From the IMG/VR virus record IMGVR_UViG_3300020182_000166, positions 1-25,746 of that record: DNA of 25,746 bases; one strand, given 5' to 3'. Origin of the DNA: a virus. Shown here piece after piece: positions 1-8,200 of the stretch. Numbering within the stretch: the first letter of the stretch is position 1; each line of letters begins with the position of its first letter. The notes beneath the pieces are model-generated. The model saw only the letters and a program-made list of their open reading frames with translations. It had not been told where the DNA came from and searched no databases. The position numbers were made by a program, and so were the translations under genes.

Positions 1-719
1 AAATCAGCAATAGTTACTTGAAGATCATCAGGGTTAAAGACAAAGTTACCATTCTCGTCTACTTCCATTTCAGGCGAGGGAGATTCGCCAACATCATACG
101 CTGGCTCTGTTCCAGCGGAATCATTCTGCGTACCTAGTATATCTAAAATATCCGTAGCAGAAATAAGGGCATCGTCTCCGGCTTCTGTTCCGGTTTCTGT
201 TTGAGCCGCTATGTCACGCATCGCTGCTACTGTTTCTGCTGAGTAGCCCTCAGCCTCGTAGTAGTCTGCCCACTCACTCGCAGTCCGCGGGGCTATATCC
301 TCTGAGAAAAGGTCGTCTTCCGCTAAAAGATCTGAGTCTCCGTTAGCTAGCTCATTAGCATTTGCATCTAAATCATTAACTTCTCCACTAACACCTTCGT
401 AGTAATCCATAAGAGAAGAATGAACATCTGGATATTTACTTTCTAGCTCTTCTAAAGAGCTTACCTCTCCTGACTCTAACAAACGTACTGCTTCAATTAC
501 TGGCGTGGCTCCTCCTGTATAAGAAGAAAACTCAGCAGTATCGTTTATATCTGGAATTAGTTTTGAAGCATCTAAGCCACCGCTTTCAAAAAAGTCATGT
601 ATTAAACCACTATCATATACTCCAACATCGTTAAGAGATTCAACCTCTTCCTTCATATCAGGGTTATCAGGGTTATCAGGGTTATCAGGGTCATTTAATA
701 AATCTTCAAGTGCTGTCAT
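1..719 (-). CDS. Acidic phage protein, C-terminus cut by left edge
   Basis: The frame starts at an ATG (717-719) and stays open for 239 codons to the left edge. The product is strongly acidic, rich in Asp, Glu, Ser and Ala, and shows no membrane segment or enzyme motif that I recognise. Residues about 10-21 are a DPDN-type repeat produced by a 9-bp tandem repeat. It follows the endolysin gene in the late transcription direction. If the window is circular, the frame continues without a break into the 25647-25746 fragment and gives a 272-aa protein ending ERQPRN. Its acidity and late position would suit a virion or scaffold-like role, but that is only inference. The frame is very likely real; the function is unknown. 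Confidence 0.75.
   Translation of the reverse strand, partial: MTALEDLLNDPDNPDNPDNPDMKEEVESLNDVGVYDSGLIHDFFESGGLDASKLIPDINDTAEFSSYTGGATPVIEAVRLLESGEVSSLEELESKYPDVHSSLMDYYEGVSGEVNDLDANANELANGDSDLLAEDDLFSEDIAPRTASEWADYYEAEGYSAETVAAMRDIAAQTETGTEAGDDALISATDILDILGTQNDSAGTEPAYDVGESPSPEMEVDENGNFVFNPDDLQVTIAD
657..692 (-). repeat. Four tandem 9-bp units inside the acidic protein gene
   Basis: Four consecutive units of ATCAGGGTT on the plus strand, the last ending in C instead of T. They keep the reading frame and encode Asp-Pro-Asp-Asn repeats near the protein N-terminus. A unit length divisible by three allows copy-number change without frameshift. Confidence 0.9.
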
Positions 720-723
720 TATT

Positions 724-1083
724 TTAATAGCTCCAGATAGTCGGACTTGGTAGGTCAGTTGACCAGTCTAAGTGGATAAACCGACTACTTCCTTTTTGGT
801 TTACGCCAATGCGCTTCACGCCGTGCATGAGTGCAATTTCTAGCAACAATAGCGCATCCCCACGGGATACGGCTAGGTCAACCGCCTTTGCTTCTGTATG
901 AGCGCCTGGCGTAATTTTAGCGGCCTCTATCGGATGCTTGCTGCAACGATACCCACTGGAAACAATAAGAGGCTTACCAAAATCACTGCGAATAGCATTG
1001 AGATTATCAAGAGCTTGGGCATCAAACTTGTACTCCCCACATCCGCACTGACAGCGCAACTCATCTTCACTAAAATAATTCAT
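724..1083 (-). CDS. Peptidase M15-type endolysin
   Basis: A 119-aa protein of the Peptidase_M15 (D-Ala-D-Ala carboxypeptidase/endopeptidase-like) fold, expected to cut peptidoglycan cross-links at lysis. The chain opens MNYFSEDEL with a CQCGCG cluster (residues 11-16). It then shows SSGYR (42-46) and the three zinc ligands in family order: His62 in GAH, Asp69 in AVDL and His104 in IHLD. The start at 1083 is chosen because its ATG overlaps the holin stop in an ATGA junction; a longer open frame to 1191 only adds a shadow of the holin gene. There is no signal peptide, so export would depend on the adjacent holin. The length suits small phage M15 enzymes. Confidence 0.9.
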   Translation of the reverse strand: MNYFSEDELRCQCGCGEYKFDAQALDNLNAIRSDFGKPLIVSSGYRCSKHPIEAAKITPGAHTEAKAVDLAVSRGDALLLLEIALMHGVKRIGVNQKGSSRFIHLDWSTDLPSPTIWSY

Positions 1084-1472
1084 CGCTGGATAATCTTGGC
1101 TATTTTTTCGCCAGACCTTCCAGCAATGTATCCACCAATTCCCAAGGTCAAAAGCGTCCACGCCTCGTCCCTGAGCGGAGTGGACAGCCACCCCATAGAG
1201 TCACCGACCGCTAAAACCAAAAAGGTCAGCATAGTAATAGGTCTCCAGTTGGCCGTTAGCCAGTGCTTAGATGATGCCTCTGCATGGATAATTTTGGACT
1301 GTGACTCAATCAGGCTTGTCTCGTAATCAAAAACTTTTTGCATCGCTGCGGCTTGCACATCAAGCAGATGACCCTTCGCCTTTAGCCTCTCGTCTTCTGA
1401 GGTATGTAGCTCGTCAATTAGCTCTGCTGCTGGCTTAAATATGCTAGCGATCAGATCAGTAACGCCAATCAT
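1080..1472 (-). CDS. Holin, GTA/3TM family
   Basis: A 130-aa membrane protein resembling the 'holin of 3TMs, for gene-transfer release' family. The N-terminal half is amphipathic and charged (residues about 20-65). The family hallmark WLTANWRPITML follows at about 70-82, then hydrophobic segments at about 80-92 and 103-118, and a basic C-terminus. It would permeabilise the inner membrane to release the M15 endolysin encoded just downstream (4-bp ATGA overlap). Its own start overlaps the stop of the preceding 71-aa gene in the same way, so the three lysis genes are translationally coupled. Confidence 0.85.
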   Translation of the reverse strand: MIGVTDLIASIFKPAAELIDELHTSEDERLKAKGHLLDVQAAAMQKVFDYETSLIESQSKIIHAEASSKHWLTANWRPITMLTFLVLAVGDSMGWLSTPLRDEAWTLLTLGIGGYIAGRSGEKIAKIIQR

Positions 1473-1684
1473 TTGTCGGCCTTGTCATCGAGCTTTTCGA
1501 GTATTTTGTGAAGCATATCTTTAATGTCGCGAATTTCTCTGTCGTGCGCCCCACGAACAATGTCTGCTTGATTTTGCAAAACAGCAAGCTGCGTACTATG
1601 AGCCTGTTGACGTTGATACATTAACGAAACTACTACCGCAATAGGAGCAATTATCCAGCGCATTGCCGCTTCAAAAATATCCAT
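1469..1684 (-). CDS. Small membrane-anchored coiled-coil protein of the lysis cassette
   Basis: A 71-aa protein with one hydrophobic segment (residues about 9-22) followed by a charged, heptad-like helix to the C-terminus (RDIKDMLHKILEKLDDKADK). This layout resembles XhlA-type holin accessory proteins or one half of a spanin, but no lipobox or second membrane span is present, so neither label is secure. It lies directly before the holin and its stop overlaps the holin start (ATGA). The start at 1684 has an AAGG Shine-Dalgarno sequence about 9 nt upstream. Role in lysis is inferred from neighbours only. Confidence 0.7.
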   Translation of the reverse strand: MDIFEAAMRWIIAPIAVVVSLMYQRQQAHSTQLAVLQNQADIVRGAHDREIRDIKDMLHKILEKLDDKADK

Positions 1685-1686
1685 TT

Positions 1687-1944
1687 CTACAACCTTTGAT
1701 TTCGCATTAATTTAGCAGCTTTTGACACATCTGCATCGTAGGCTTTTTTGCAATGATCGGCTTCTAAAGGCGAAGCCAGCCAATCAATACTGATACGAAT
1801 TTTATTCCAAAGCCAAACATTCTGCATCCTATACGCTCTACCTGATATAGACTCATTAGGGTTTTGGCTTAACAGCAATACAACATTCAACCATTGACTT
1901 GTCGCGTCACCGACCCTAATCAAATAATTTACTATTACTGTCAT
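1687..1944 (-). CDS. Conserved phage protein of unknown function (85 aa)
   Basis: The chain begins MTVIVNYLIRVGDATSQWLN and contains NPNESISGRAYR (about 28-39) and DWLASPLEADHCKKAY (about 54-69). These look like conserved blocks I associate with small proteins beside lysis genes of aquatic phages, without known activity. The start at 1944 is preferred over an in-frame ATG at 1962 because GGGGAG lies about 10 nt upstream and the preceding gene ends only 2 nt before it. No membrane segment is convincing. Being next to the lysis genes it could be a regulator or accessory factor, but nothing in the sequence proves that. Confidence 0.65.
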   Translation of the reverse strand: MTVIVNYLIRVGDATSQWLNVVLLLSQNPNESISGRAYRMQNVWLWNKIRISIDWLASPLEADHCKKAYDADVSKAAKLMRNQRL

Positions 1945-1946
1945 TA

Positions 1947-2342
1947 TTAATTTTCTCCCCAAGGAACTCCAGAGCCGCGAGTGGGGTTGGCTTTCTCAGC
2001 AATCTGCGCGTCAATAGACGCCTCGATGTCTGCGGTAGTAACCTTATCGACAGGTGGTGGCGCCTCTCCATCAGCTTCTAGCGTATTGTCAATTGCTATT
2101 GGCTCAGGCGCTCGATTCATCTCGTCAGTTACCCAAGACAGGACAGCAGTCTTGTCTAAAGCATCCCATGCTATAAAATTGTCAGGGTTAGGTTCGGGCA
2201 ATAATTGAGTGCCGTACACAGAGCCTTTGTTACCGTTTTCATCTTCCCTAGACGCTCGCCAATGCGCTACAGTGACGACGTTGGACAAGCCGTTCAATGA
2301 CACTTGATAGTCTAGCCCTGCTATTTCCCATTGGTATTCCAT
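1947..2342 (-). CDS. Tail-region conserved protein, DUF7936-like
   Basis: A 131-aa protein. The N-terminal half looks like a small beta-rich domain: YQWEIAGLDYQV, NVVTVAHWRAS and GSVYGTQLLP, followed by an F-I-A-W-D...V-L-S-W-V stretch. That is the pattern of a phage family I associate with DUF7936, found beside tail-fibre genes. The C-terminal third is Pro/Asp/Glu-rich, probably flexible, and ends GSGVPWGEN. The start has a strong AAGGAG 6 nt upstream. It sits between a fibre-associated gene and the 85-aa gene. Function is unknown and a structural or fibre-assembly role is inference. Confidence 0.65.
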   Translation of the reverse strand: MEYQWEIAGLDYQVSLNGLSNVVTVAHWRASREDENGNKGSVYGTQLLPEPNPDNFIAWDALDKTAVLSWVTDEMNRAPEPIAIDNTLEADGEAPPPVDKVTTADIEASIDAQIAEKANPTRGSGVPWGEN

Positions 2343-2366
2343 GTTATGCTCCTTAAAATTGAATTT

Positions 2367-2855
2367 TTATAAAGTTTCCGCAATTTGGAACAAAGCATCC
2401 ATTTCGTATTCCGTCATACCTAAAGCGGGAATCATTGCTAGAACCCAAGGTGATAATCTTTCTACCGTAGACGCATACTGCCACTCAATGCTAATGGTGG
2501 TCTTGTCAGGTTCAGGCATTGAAGCTATAGAGCTATCTACTAACTCAAGCTTCCCAGCCTGGGATAGCGCAAGCCTTGCTTGTCGCATACTAACAACCAT
2601 GCCTACTCGTATTTCTTCAGCAGTATAATTTCTGCCTGTGTATGTTTGCGTCCATACTCCATCTATTTCTTCAATTGGCCCCGGAGTAACAATATCAAAA
2701 GCAGGTTTATCTCCATCGACTAAAGGGTATACATTGTATTCAACTAATGAAGCCTCACTGGGTGTCGATGGAAAAGAAACATTAGGGTTCTCAGCACGAA
2801 GGCTATTAAGAGAATATTCTGAAGGAACCCCGTTTGTTAATTTAACGTATTTCAT
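2367..2855 (-). CDS. Fibre-associated protein (162 aa)
   Basis: The N-terminus (MKYVKLTNGVPSEYSLNSLR, then NPNVSFPSTPSEASLVEY) matches the opening of a widespread family of phage tail-fibre companion proteins. The C-terminal half (RQARLALSQAGKLELVDSSI, then WQYASTVERLSPWV and a helix near GMTEYEMDALFQIAETL) matches the helical end of the same family. Members usually follow fibre genes and may help fibre assembly or attachment. The start has AAGGA 8-9 nt upstream. Its place after four fibre-like genes agrees. Family membership is from recognition; the exact role is not established here. Confidence 0.75.
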   Translation of the reverse strand: MKYVKLTNGVPSEYSLNSLRAENPNVSFPSTPSEASLVEYNVYPLVDGDKPAFDIVTPGPIEEIDGVWTQTYTGRNYTAEEIRVGMVVSMRQARLALSQAGKLELVDSSIASMPEPDKTTISIEWQYASTVERLSPWVLAMIPALGMTEYEMDALFQIAETL

Positions 2856-2876
2856 AGTTTTTCCTTTTAAAACAAA

Positions 2877-3569
2877 TTATGATATTAACAGTGATGCCAT
2901 TATCAGTAAGCCATTGCTCCCACCATCCCCAAAACTCATACTTGTGGCGGTATTGCTATCTGCTTCGTAGGCTTTTGCTGCCATGTATCTATTACCACTT
3001 CTAGTACCGGAGCCATTTAACACAATGTTTGAGCCTACCCAAACATCTTCGTTTGGAGTAGAAGTCCAGTCAGTAACTGCATTACCATTAATAAAGCCAC
3101 CAACTACCAAACATGCTTGGCCCCGTGTAGGGAAGACGTTGACAAGAGAACCAGAAAGCTCTTCATCATTTTTAGCGCCTACAGTTTGTTCTATACTGAT
3201 TGTAGCTTGATTGTTAATATTATAAACAAGCAAAGTCGCAACAGTCGAAGCAGACACGTTTCCTTCTGGGTCTATGATAGTTGTTTCTGACCCTGACAGT
3301 ATTTTGTAAGCAAGAACGCCTCCATAGTCAGTACTTACATTTTCCGTTCTTATTTCAGTAAACCCAGATGGAACTTCGTTATAAAATTTATTACCTGCGC
3401 CCCACCATATTGCCAAGTCACCTGTTTCCGCGGCTGCAGGAACTACTAAACCTGATCCGTTAGTAGTAGCAGTTGTAGTTATAGCTGCTCTATAACTTAA
3501 CAAGGCAGAGCCTCCTGATCCCCTTAATAACGTATTACGCAGCACCAGAAAATACTCCATATAAAACAT
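2877..3569 (-). CDS. Fibre/decoration protein with one beta-domain (230 aa)
   Basis: A Gly-, Ser-, Thr- and Asn-rich, probably all-beta protein. It holds the sequence TGDLAIWWGAGNKFYNEV followed by PSGFTEI (residues 49-73). This corresponds to two segments of the neighbouring 430-aa protein (GDVVVVALSDDN...SSGW and AGDYLIVVGSRSGN...PSGW), so it appears to be a third copy of that domain. The C-terminus is glycine-rich and hydrophobic (GDGGSNGLLIMASLLIS). The start at 3569 is chosen for GGAA about 9 nt upstream; it lies inside the end of the previous gene (35-bp overlap). A virion surface or receptor-binding role is inferred from context. Confidence 0.7.
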   Translation of the reverse strand: MFYMEYFLVLRNTLLRGSGGSALLSYRAAITTTATTNGSGLVVPAAAETGDLAIWWGAGNKFYNEVPSGFTEIRTENVSTDYGGVLAYKILSGSETTIIDPEGNVSASTVATLLVYNINNQATISIEQTVGAKNDEELSGSLVNVFPTRGQACLVVGGFINGNAVTDWTSTPNEDVWVGSNIVLNGSGTRSGNRYMAAKAYEADSNTATSMSFGDGGSNGLLIMASLLIS

Positions 3570-3984
3570 TATTTACTTTCCACAAAGAAATAATATTATA
3601 TCCTGTTAATTTTAATACAGGAGTGTCTCCACCAGCCCAAGAAATAGAGGGCCATGTAACCGTAAAGGCACTACCGTCATTAATCATAAGCGTGACATAT
3701 TCTCCGTTACTTAGCGACTCAGTAAACGTAGTATTTGCAGCTAGTGTTTTATATTGAATAGTCCCGTTAGCAGGATCAATAACTGTTCCTAATAATTCAT
3801 ACTCTTTTTCTTGTATCTCACCGTTAATAACAAGACTAGAAGGATTAGAGCCTACTTCAATAACAACACCACCAGAATCTTCTGTGTACAGACGCTTATT
3901 AGTCAGGTCTAACGCTGGTTCACCCGCTATAAGATCTGCTGGTAGTGGAACACCAGATCCGTTTTTAAGTTTAATTACTGCCAT
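3535..3984 (-). CDS. Small fibre protein with N-terminal attachment motif (149 aa)
   Basis: The N-terminus (IKLKNGSGVPLPADLIAGEPALDLTNKRLYTED) is a form of the short module seen at the start of many phage tail fibres, usually written ...P..DL..GELALN..DGKLY. From about residue 53 the remaining 95 residues are clearly homologous to the last 95-100 residues of the 1057-aa fibre, sharing IDPANGT.QYKTLAANTTFT, GEYVTL, DDGSA and a final W-x3-N-x-LYG-x-F. This points to duplication of a C-terminal cap domain. The start has AAAGGA 7 nt upstream. It could act as a separate subunit of the same fibre complex (inference). Confidence 0.75.
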   Translation of the reverse strand: MAVIKLKNGSGVPLPADLIAGEPALDLTNKRLYTEDSGGVVIEVGSNPSSLVINGEIQEKEYELLGTVIDPANGTIQYKTLAANTTFTESLSNGEYVTLMINDGSAFTVTWPSISWAGGDTPVLKLTGYNIISLWKVNNVLYGVFSGAA

Positions 3985-3995
3985 TGTAATGTCCT

Positions 3996-5288
3996 TTAAC
4001 TAAATGAGTATTGATCGAGGCGAGTATTTATACTAGAACTCCACTGTGAAGTTATTGTCGTGCCTCCAATATCTAAAGCTGAATAAAAATAACCCGCCCT
4101 ATTGTTGTTAGTGCTTGCATCCAAAGTCACTGCATTGGGGGATGTAGTTGGAGTTCTAGGCCCCCCCACAAAATAATGGTTTAAAAAAACATCTACTGTA
4201 CCGTCATTTGCTGCACAAGTTACGGATGGAGCGGCATCAGAAAAAAACGCTCCGCTATGACCAACAAAACTTAACGAAAGAGACGTTTTAACCAAATACA
4301 TTAGCCCAACATATCCAACATTGCCGCCGCTTATACTGAGATTGCCGCTTTCGTTTCCTGTTGCTGTTTTATGATAAGAAAATTCATGAGTGCTGTTAGA
4401 ATCGCTAGTCCATCCGCTAGGAACAGTTGCCGTATTACCTGATCTTGATCCAACAACAATTAAATAATCACCTGCCTGTATGTTTGAAGGATAGGGAATG
4501 CTCATAGTGGCGCTAGAGCCAGAGGCTACGGTGCCGTGTGTTAACGTCAACGGATCAGGAATTCTAAACCCCGCCGCATTTCTTGCTGAAACACCCCCCG
4601 GAGGAAACGCAATTAACGTACCAATTTTTGCATCGGGTAAACCCCATCCAATAGTAAGCTGGCTTGCTTCATCAGGTGAACTAACACCTAATCTGTAAAG
4701 CTGTCCGTTTGACCCGCCGCCTCTTCCGTCATCTACGGCAATGGTGTATCCAGTAGGCGCAGTAGCAATTGAATCACTGTCATCGTCCGTGCAAGTAAGA
4801 ATTATAAAAACTGAATTAGCGGCTGCGGAAACTAACGGCCCTGCCTGAGCATTTATCCCACCCGAATTACTAATAACCGAACTTGTTTGAATGCCTGATG
4901 CGTCTACATTTCTATACGCTGTAGCCGTTAATGCATCTATAGTGTCATCGAGGTCTATTGAAGTATCTGGAGTTGCTCCCATAACTTTGTATAAAAAACC
5001 ATACTCAATACTGTTTTGAGCGCCGGTTGATATTGTTGTCCATCCTGAACTTGTTACGACGACCTCGCTATTGTCATCAGAAAGTGCAACAACAACAACA
5101 TCACCTTCTGCTAATCCAGTTATTCCTGTAAGACTTAAAGAGCTAGCACCGTTAGTTGATGTCGCGCCAACGTAAGACGGGCTAGGTGGTGTTGATGCCT
5201 GTTGAAATCCCAGCGAATCTAAACTAGTAGCGCCACCGGTACTCAACGACAAACTATTAAACCCTGCAAGAAGGTGATGGTTAAACAC
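3996..5288 (-). CDS. Fibre/adhesin protein with two repeated beta-domains (430 aa)
   Basis: It begins MFNHHLLAGFNSLSLSTGG from a GTG. That start is chosen because GGAAG sits 8 nt upstream and the fibre stop is overlapped by 8 bp; an upstream TTG (5294) is less likely. Two similar domains follow: residues about 40-235, around GDVVVVALSDD and SSGWTTIS, and about 240-430, around AGDYLIVVGSRSG and PSGWTSDS. Composition is Ser/Thr/Gly/Asn-rich, with no transmembrane segment or enzyme motif. The product is probably a virion surface protein involved in receptor binding. The domain recurs in the 230-aa gene downstream, giving three copies in one locus. Confidence 0.75.
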   Translation of the reverse strand: MFNHHLLAGFNSLSLSTGGATSLDSLGFQQASTPPSPSYVGATSTNGASSLSLTGITGLAEGDVVVVALSDDNSEVVVTSSGWTTISTGAQNSIEYGFLYKVMGATPDTSIDLDDTIDALTATAYRNVDASGIQTSSVISNSGGINAQAGPLVSAAANSVFIILTCTDDDSDSIATAPTGYTIAVDDGRGGGSNGQLYRLGVSSPDEASQLTIGWGLPDAKIGTLIAFPPGGVSARNAAGFRIPDPLTLTHGTVASGSSATMSIPYPSNIQAGDYLIVVGSRSGNTATVPSGWTSDSNSTHEFSYHKTATGNESGNLSISGGNVGYVGLMYLVKTSLSLSFVGHSGAFFSDAAPSVTCAANDGTVDVFLNHYFVGGPRTPTTSPNAVTLDASTNNNRAGYFYSALDIGGTTITSQWSSSINTRLDQYSFS

Positions 5289-8200
5289 TGACAAAACTTC
5301 CGTAAAGCAAAGAATTAGTCATCCATAGTTGAATGACGTTCCATCCTGTTGTTGAAAGCGTTGGAGCTACTCCGTTAGGCCAGTACATTCCTGTCGGCCA
5401 GGTGATCGTGTATGCACTACCATCATCTATTAGAAGGGTGACGTACTCACCTTCAGTAATGCTTGAGGTGAATGTTGTGTTTGCTGCTAATGTTTTGTAT
5501 TGCATCGTGCCGTTGGCAGGATCAATGGCTGTGCCGGTTAGCGAATAAGTCTGCTCCTCAACCTCGCCATTACTTACTAACCCTCCGACTGTAATTTTAG
5601 CCGTTGTTGTTGCGCCATTGTCGGTAATATCTTGGAGAGTAGGGTCAAATGATTTAGTCGTTAATGTTCCCGAAACATATTCTTGAACAGTAAATGCAGA
5701 GTTTGTTGTATCTCCAGTAAATTTAACCTTTCCAATGACAACGGCTGAACCGCCTATGTTGCCTGTACTAAAGGAAGCAACTCCCGCTTGAATGGGAATG
5801 GTGGTGTAGAGTTTAAGATCGTCAAAATCGCCAGTTACTCTGCCAGAGCCATATATTCCAAGTTTTAAATCATTATTATATGTCTGAGTCCCCGGTAAAG
5901 TATCTGAAGCAACCAAAAGACCATTTAAATATAAGTATAAATTATTTCCGCTCTTTACTAACGCATAGTGGTTCCAGTCTGTCCAAGTGGGTTGTGTAGA
6001 AGCAACAGTAGTTTGCCAAGCTCCGCTCACAGTGTGCCGTATCTGCAAACTTGGAGTGGTTGAATTGGGTGCTGTTGCACCTATGTGGATTAACTGATTG
6101 CTGTATCCAGTGCCTATGACTGCGGATGTACTTCCAAAAGCAGAGCCGTCTTGTTTGAACCAAACCGCCCACATAAAATCGCTATTGTTATTTGTGGGTG
6201 AACTTGAAAAGCCCAAAGTGTCGCCTGATGTATATTCAAACGCGGAATTGCTCACGCCATCTTGACCAGTTGCGTATGTTGGTGTAGCGCCAGAAGTGAT
6301 GTTTATAGAACCACTGCTACTTCCATCGTTGTTTAAATTACCGTTGAACTTATTCCAAACATAAGGGGTTGGAGCGGCACCCGCAGAATTGTAAAAATCT
6401 AACGGGTTTGTCTCTATTGTTAAAGAGCTTTGATCAATCCAATCGTAGTCAGTGCCGTCCCAAGTTAGCACTTGATCTTGAGATGCCGTGCTTTTATTAA
6501 GGTGAGCATCTACATCGGCGTTAGTGTATCCAGCAGGAAGGCCAGTAAGACTAGAGCCATCACCTGAGAAGGCTGTGGCTGTTACAGTGCCAGCAGGGCT
6601 AACCGTCAGGTTCGTAACGCCACCGTCGATCATCTCCCAGCCGCCAGCACTGGTGAACTTTAGCTCACCTTCACTTGATGCAACATGGATGTGACCTGTA
6701 GAGGTGTCGTCCAGAGTCGCACCAGTAGCACTGATGATGACTCCGTTAGCGCCTTGGGATGTTAAACCAGCAGCATAGCCAGCAGCAACAGCATAGGCAC
6801 CTTGAGTTGTTTTACCGGCATAAGAGCCGACAGCAATAGCGAAGGTGCCCTGCGTTGTTTGACCGGCCACGCGCCCCACAGCAACAGCATTGTCACCCTG
6901 ATTGCTATTGCCAGCATAGTAGCCAGTAGCGACAGAATCAATGCCCTGAGATGTTTGACCAGCTTGAGCGCCAACAGCGGTAGCATTAATGCCCTGCGTT
7001 GTTTCGCCAGCTTGGTTACCAACAGCTACAGCCTGACCGCCCTGTGTTGTTTGACCAGCTTCACGACCAACAGCGACAGCAGAGACACCCTGATTGCTAT
7101 TGCCAGCATAGTAGCCAGTAGCGACAGCGTTAGCGCCCTGAGTTGCCGAACCAGCATAAGGCCCATAAGCGACAGAGTAGTCACCCTGAGTGGAGCTACC
7201 AGCAGCGTATCCGGTAGCTACAGAATAGATGCCTTGCGTGTCATTACCGGCTGAATTGCCAACAGCTACAGCGTTAGTGCCCTGAGTTGTTTCGCCAGCA
7301 TCATAGCCAACAGCTACAGAATTAGCGCCCTGAGTTACTCGGCCAGCCTCACGGCCAACAGCAGTAGCATTAGCGCCCTGATTGCTATTACCAGCATAGA
7401 AGCCAGTAGCTACAGCACCAGTGCCCTGCGTTGTTTCACCAGTCTTCATGCCATAAGCGACAGCGTAGTCGCCTTGAGATGTTTGACCGGCCTCACGGCC
7501 AACAGCTATAGCGTAGTCGCCTTGAGTGGTATAACCAGCAGTGTAGCCAACAGCTACAGCATTGATACCCTGAGTTGTGTTACCAGCTAGGTAGCCAGCA
7601 GCGAACGCATCAGCACCAGCGGTCGCCTTAGCAGCCAGCAGGTCACCTGTGACGGTGAGTGCGCCAGTAGACAGTGCGTTAGTGGTGGTAGATCCAGCGG
7701 TTGTTACGTCGTCAAGGTCTAAAACAACAACACCTGTTTGAGCGTTAACAGACGCAACATCAGATGTTAATATGTCCCAAGCCGATCCAGTATATATTTT
7801 ACTTTTATTAATTGTAGTGTTGAAATACCAATCGCCTACTGTAACGGGATCGCCGTTTAAATCGACAGTAGGGTCGCTTGCTTGAGCGCCTAGGTATAAA
7901 CCATCAATAGCTTCTTGAGCCGCCTCAGCAGCAGCTTGAGCAGCCTGTGCTGCGGTTTCAGCGGTCTGTGCTGCTGTAGCACTAGTAGCTGCGTTTGTCG
8001 CTGATGTACTTGCAGAAGATGCAGAAGATGCAGCGTTAGTCTCTGAAGTGCTTGCGTTGGATGCACTAGTGGCTGCATTAGTTTCACTTGTTGATGCCGC
8101 TGATGCTGAGTTGCTTGCGGTTGTTGCTGATGTGCTTGCAGAAGACGCAGAGGATGTTGCGCTAGTCTCTGAAGTAGCAGCATTAGTTGCTGATGTAGCA

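Noticed and set aside
1084-1191. 36-residue N-terminal extension of the M15 peptidase
   Set aside because: It shadows the holin gene, and the family starts at MNYFSEDEL, where an ATGA overlap gives the natural start.
6754-7617. Regular 48-bp repeats resembling a CRISPR array
   Set aside because: Units are degenerate, contiguous without spacers and encode in-frame YadA-type protein repeats.
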